Virus record (IMG/VR): IMGVR_UViG_3300000176_000040
Coordinates: 1 to 28,208 of that record
Strand: one strand, 5' to 3'
DNA from: a virus
Length of the DNA stretch: 28,208 bases
Shown here: positions 27,224 to 28,208 of the stretch, piece after piece
Layout of the letters: every line of letters begins with the position of its first letter
How positions within the stretch are numbered: the stretch's first letter is position 1
The notes under the pieces: model-generated
Told to the model about the DNA's origin: nothing
The model's database searches: none
Seen by the model: only the letters and a program-made list of their open reading frames with translations
Program-made: the position numbers and the translations under genes

Positions 27224-27567
27224 TGCTGGCCCTCCTTTGTTGTGTGGTTGTTTATGTTGGTGCATACACGGTTTATACTCTCCGTGCGTTGTGAGTTCAT
27301 TTGCATACTATGCCGCAGTACTCGATAGCAGCACAATGCCGTGTAAGCCCACGAAGTCTTACGAGGACAAGGGGATCGGCCCGTTGGGTTCAGCCTTAGT
27401 AGAGATAGCCGGAACTATTTCGTTCGGAGCCTTAGCTCAACGCCTACCACGCTCTTTCTTTTGTGCGGATGTGTATGACCCTGGATTACCTATGTAATCC
27501 GAAGCCAGCACAGCACAGAGATTTTCATCGGGTGTGCTGTGGAGGCATCGCATTACACAGAGAAACA
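27224..27567. other. Gene-poor, hairpin-rich interval
   Basis: No convincing gene was found in these 344 bases on either strand. It contains two perfect stems: GGATTAC-CTAT-GTAATCC (27483-27500) and CACAGCACA/TGTGCTGTG (27509-27541). A + strand TTTATG-N17-TATACT (27251-27279) is a weak rightward promoter candidate. A + strand 53-codon frame at 27336-27497 lacks a ribosome-binding site. A noncoding RNA or regulatory region is possible. Confidence 0.5.
27248..27260 (-). repeat. Dispersed motif, one-mismatch copy before a gene
   Basis: CCAACATAAACAA on the - strand, just upstream of the AAGGAGGG site of the coiled-coil gene. Confidence 0.7.
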
Positions 27568-27603
27568 GGCGGGGGAGCGTACCCTCACACGCTCAACCCC
27601 GCC
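27568..27603 (-). terminator. Terminator-like GC hairpin after the 47-aa gene
   Basis: On the - strand GGCGGGG and CCCCGCC, plus an inner AGCGT/ACGCT stem, fold into one long hairpin, followed by TGTTTCTCTGT. The T content is modest, so termination is likely but not certain. Confidence 0.55.
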
Positions 27604-27616
27604 TCCTCACATAAGA

Positions 27617-27760
27617 CTAGTATTCGATGGAGAAGTAGAAGCATCCAATATCAATGCCTGCGAATAACTCGTTGATATAGATACTGATAGCAAACTGCTT
27701 GCTTATACCAACAGATATCCAGAACTTATTAAACTGCCAGGTCTTGTCTCTAGCCTTCAT
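27617..27760 (-). CDS. Small aromatic protein (47 aa)
   Basis: GGAGGGG lies four bases before the ATG, and the start overlaps the end of the upstream gene by 11 bases. The product is MKARDKTWQFNKFWISVGIS, then KQFAISIYINELFAG and IDIGCFYFSIEY: strand-like and aromatic. The strong ribosome-binding site and the terminator-like hairpin following the stop support a real gene of unknown role. Confidence 0.65.
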   Translation of the reverse strand: MKARDKTWQFNKFWISVGISKQFAISIYINELFAGIDIGCFYFSIEY

Positions 27761-27998
27761 TGTCCCCTCCTTCCAGTAGGTCTATGTCCACAACGGGTGT
27801 TGTGGTACGAATTGTGCGTACGCCTGCAAGTGACCACTCTATGGTCATAGGTTGGCCAATGAATGGGTGTTTAATGTTGATATATGGTGTCCACTCTAAA
27901 TCCCTAACTAGGCCAGGGCCTTTGTCTGGGATACGGCGAAATGTGTGGTTGTTTGTGTTGACCTCATATGTACTATTCTTAGTTATTACTTGGTACAT
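27750..27998 (-). CDS. Hypothetical protein, 82 aa
   Basis: AAGGAGAC precedes the ATG. The product starts MYQVITKNSTYEVNTNNHTF, where VNTNN is encoded by the dispersed motif, then a strand-rich part with GLVRDLEWTPYINIKHP and TIEWSLAGVRTIRTTTP and an acidic end. It looks like a small beta-protein. Function unknown. Confidence 0.65.
   Translation of the reverse strand: MYQVITKNSTYEVNTNNHTFRRIPDKGPGLVRDLEWTPYINIKHPFIGQPMTIEWSLAGVRTIRTTTPVVDIDLLEGGDNEG
27949..27961 (-). repeat. Dispersed motif in coding sequence (VNTNN frame)
   Basis: TCAACACAAACAA on the - strand, near the N-terminus of the 82-aa protein. Confidence 0.8.
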
Positions 27999-28137
27999 GC
28001 CAGTCTCCTTGAGTGATGGCTTGCTGAGTCTTGAGTATATGTACCTCTAGCTGAAGCCTTGCCAGTACAGCATTCAAGGCATCGTATTTAATCTGTAGAG
28101 TAGCTAGGCGTTGCTCCATCTCTTTGCTCTTACGCAC
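27979..28137 (-). CDS. Small coiled-coil protein (52 aa)
   Basis: GTG 28137 follows AGAGGTAAAG and overlaps the upstream stop. The product (KSKEMEQRLATLQIKYDALN, then AVLARLQLEVHILKTQQA) has a clear heptad pattern of a short coiled coil. Its last 20 bases overlap the next start. An ATG at 28119 is a shorter alternative. Confidence 0.6.
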   Translation of the reverse strand: MRKSKEMEQRLATLQIKYDALNAVLARLQLEVHILKTQQAITQGDWHVPSNN

Positions 28138-28208
28138 TTGCTTTACCTCTCATCTCTCGTTGGTGTTGTAGAACCTTATCTAGGCTCCAATTAGGAGTTC
28201 CCCAAGCG
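28130..28208 (-). CDS. C-terminal fragment of a gene beyond the right edge
   Basis: The frame is open to the edge and encodes AWGTPNWSLDKVLQHQREMR followed by GKASA and a stop overlapping the next GTG. The start lies outside. It is too short to name. Confidence 0.45.
   Translation of the reverse strand, partial: AWGTPNWSLDKVLQHQREMRGKASA

Noticed and set aside
27099-27497. 132-codon + strand frame across the coiled-coil gene start and the gene-poor region
   Set aside because: Its first third is antisense to a well-supported gene and no ribosome-binding site precedes it or its internal ATG at 27336.
17103-27961. CRISPR array or insertion-sequence ends to explain the dispersed motif
   Set aside because: Copies are 0.7-1.4 kb apart, only about 13 bases long, have no spacers of uniform size, no terminal inverted repeats and no target duplications.
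28033-28038. TATACT on the - strand upstream of the 82-aa gene
   Set aside because: It lies in coiled-coil codons and no -35 box is present at 16-18 bases.

Overview
The window looks like part of the genome of a double-stranded DNA tailed phage, most likely one infecting an actinobacterium of moderate G+C. This is inferred from dense, overlapping small genes, a monomeric B12-dependent ribonucleotide reductase, a DUF4192-type gene pair, a MSMEG_6572-like gene, a SpoVS-like gene, a CHAP endolysin and a single tRNA-Arg. A freshwater Nanopelagicales-type host would fit, but the sequence alone does not prove it. No terminase large subunit, portal, capsid, tail, integrase or transposase gene was recognised. 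There are no ribosomal RNA genes, CRISPR arrays or insertion sequences.

The window has two arms that converge on a strong bidirectional terminator at 17116-17151. The left arm (1-17.1 kb) reads rightward. It starts with a nucleic-acid module: a partial Cas4/RecB-like nuclease, a small zinc protein, two conserved helical proteins, a Holliday-junction-resolvase-like nuclease and a SpoVS-like protein. A small HTH-like protein and a metallophosphoesterase follow. Next is a lysis-like cassette (3.9-6.95 kb): a one-TM protein, a permuted papain-fold hydrolase, an HNH endonuclease, a CHAP endolysin, a DUF1003 membrane protein and two small hydrophobic proteins. After a perfect-stem terminator, 7.0-11.8 kb is a translationally coupled run of about a dozen small proteins of unknown function. 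At 11.8-17.1 kb come a nucleotidyltransferase-fold protein, a HAD-like protein, a 489-aa protein with a four-cysteine cluster, the class II ribonucleotide reductase and an extremely acidic 44-aa protein.

The right arm (17.1-28.2 kb) reads leftward. It holds small proteins (several zinc ribbons, a HicA-like protein, two DUF4192-like proteins, a pyrimidine-dimer-glycosylase-type protein) around a MoxR-type AAA+ ATPase and a VWA protein with an HExxH motif. It also carries a tRNA-Arg(CCT). Many genes here and in the left arm are shorter than 60 codons and are called from coupling (ATGA, GTGA or TAATG overlaps) plus ribosome-binding sites.

The most unusual signal is a short motif, sense strand CCAACACAAACAA. 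It recurs about every 0.7-1.4 kb through the right arm, always in the direction of transcription. It lies both between genes and inside coding regions, in two different reading frames for exact copies. One copy fills most of the 17-bp spacer of a good promoter, and another precedes the convergent terminator in the opposite orientation. I found none in the first 17 kb. Other signals are a 14-bp inverted repeat enclosing 118 bases, a gene-poor hairpin-rich stretch at 27.2-27.6 kb, and a set of promoters with TATACT-type -10 boxes.
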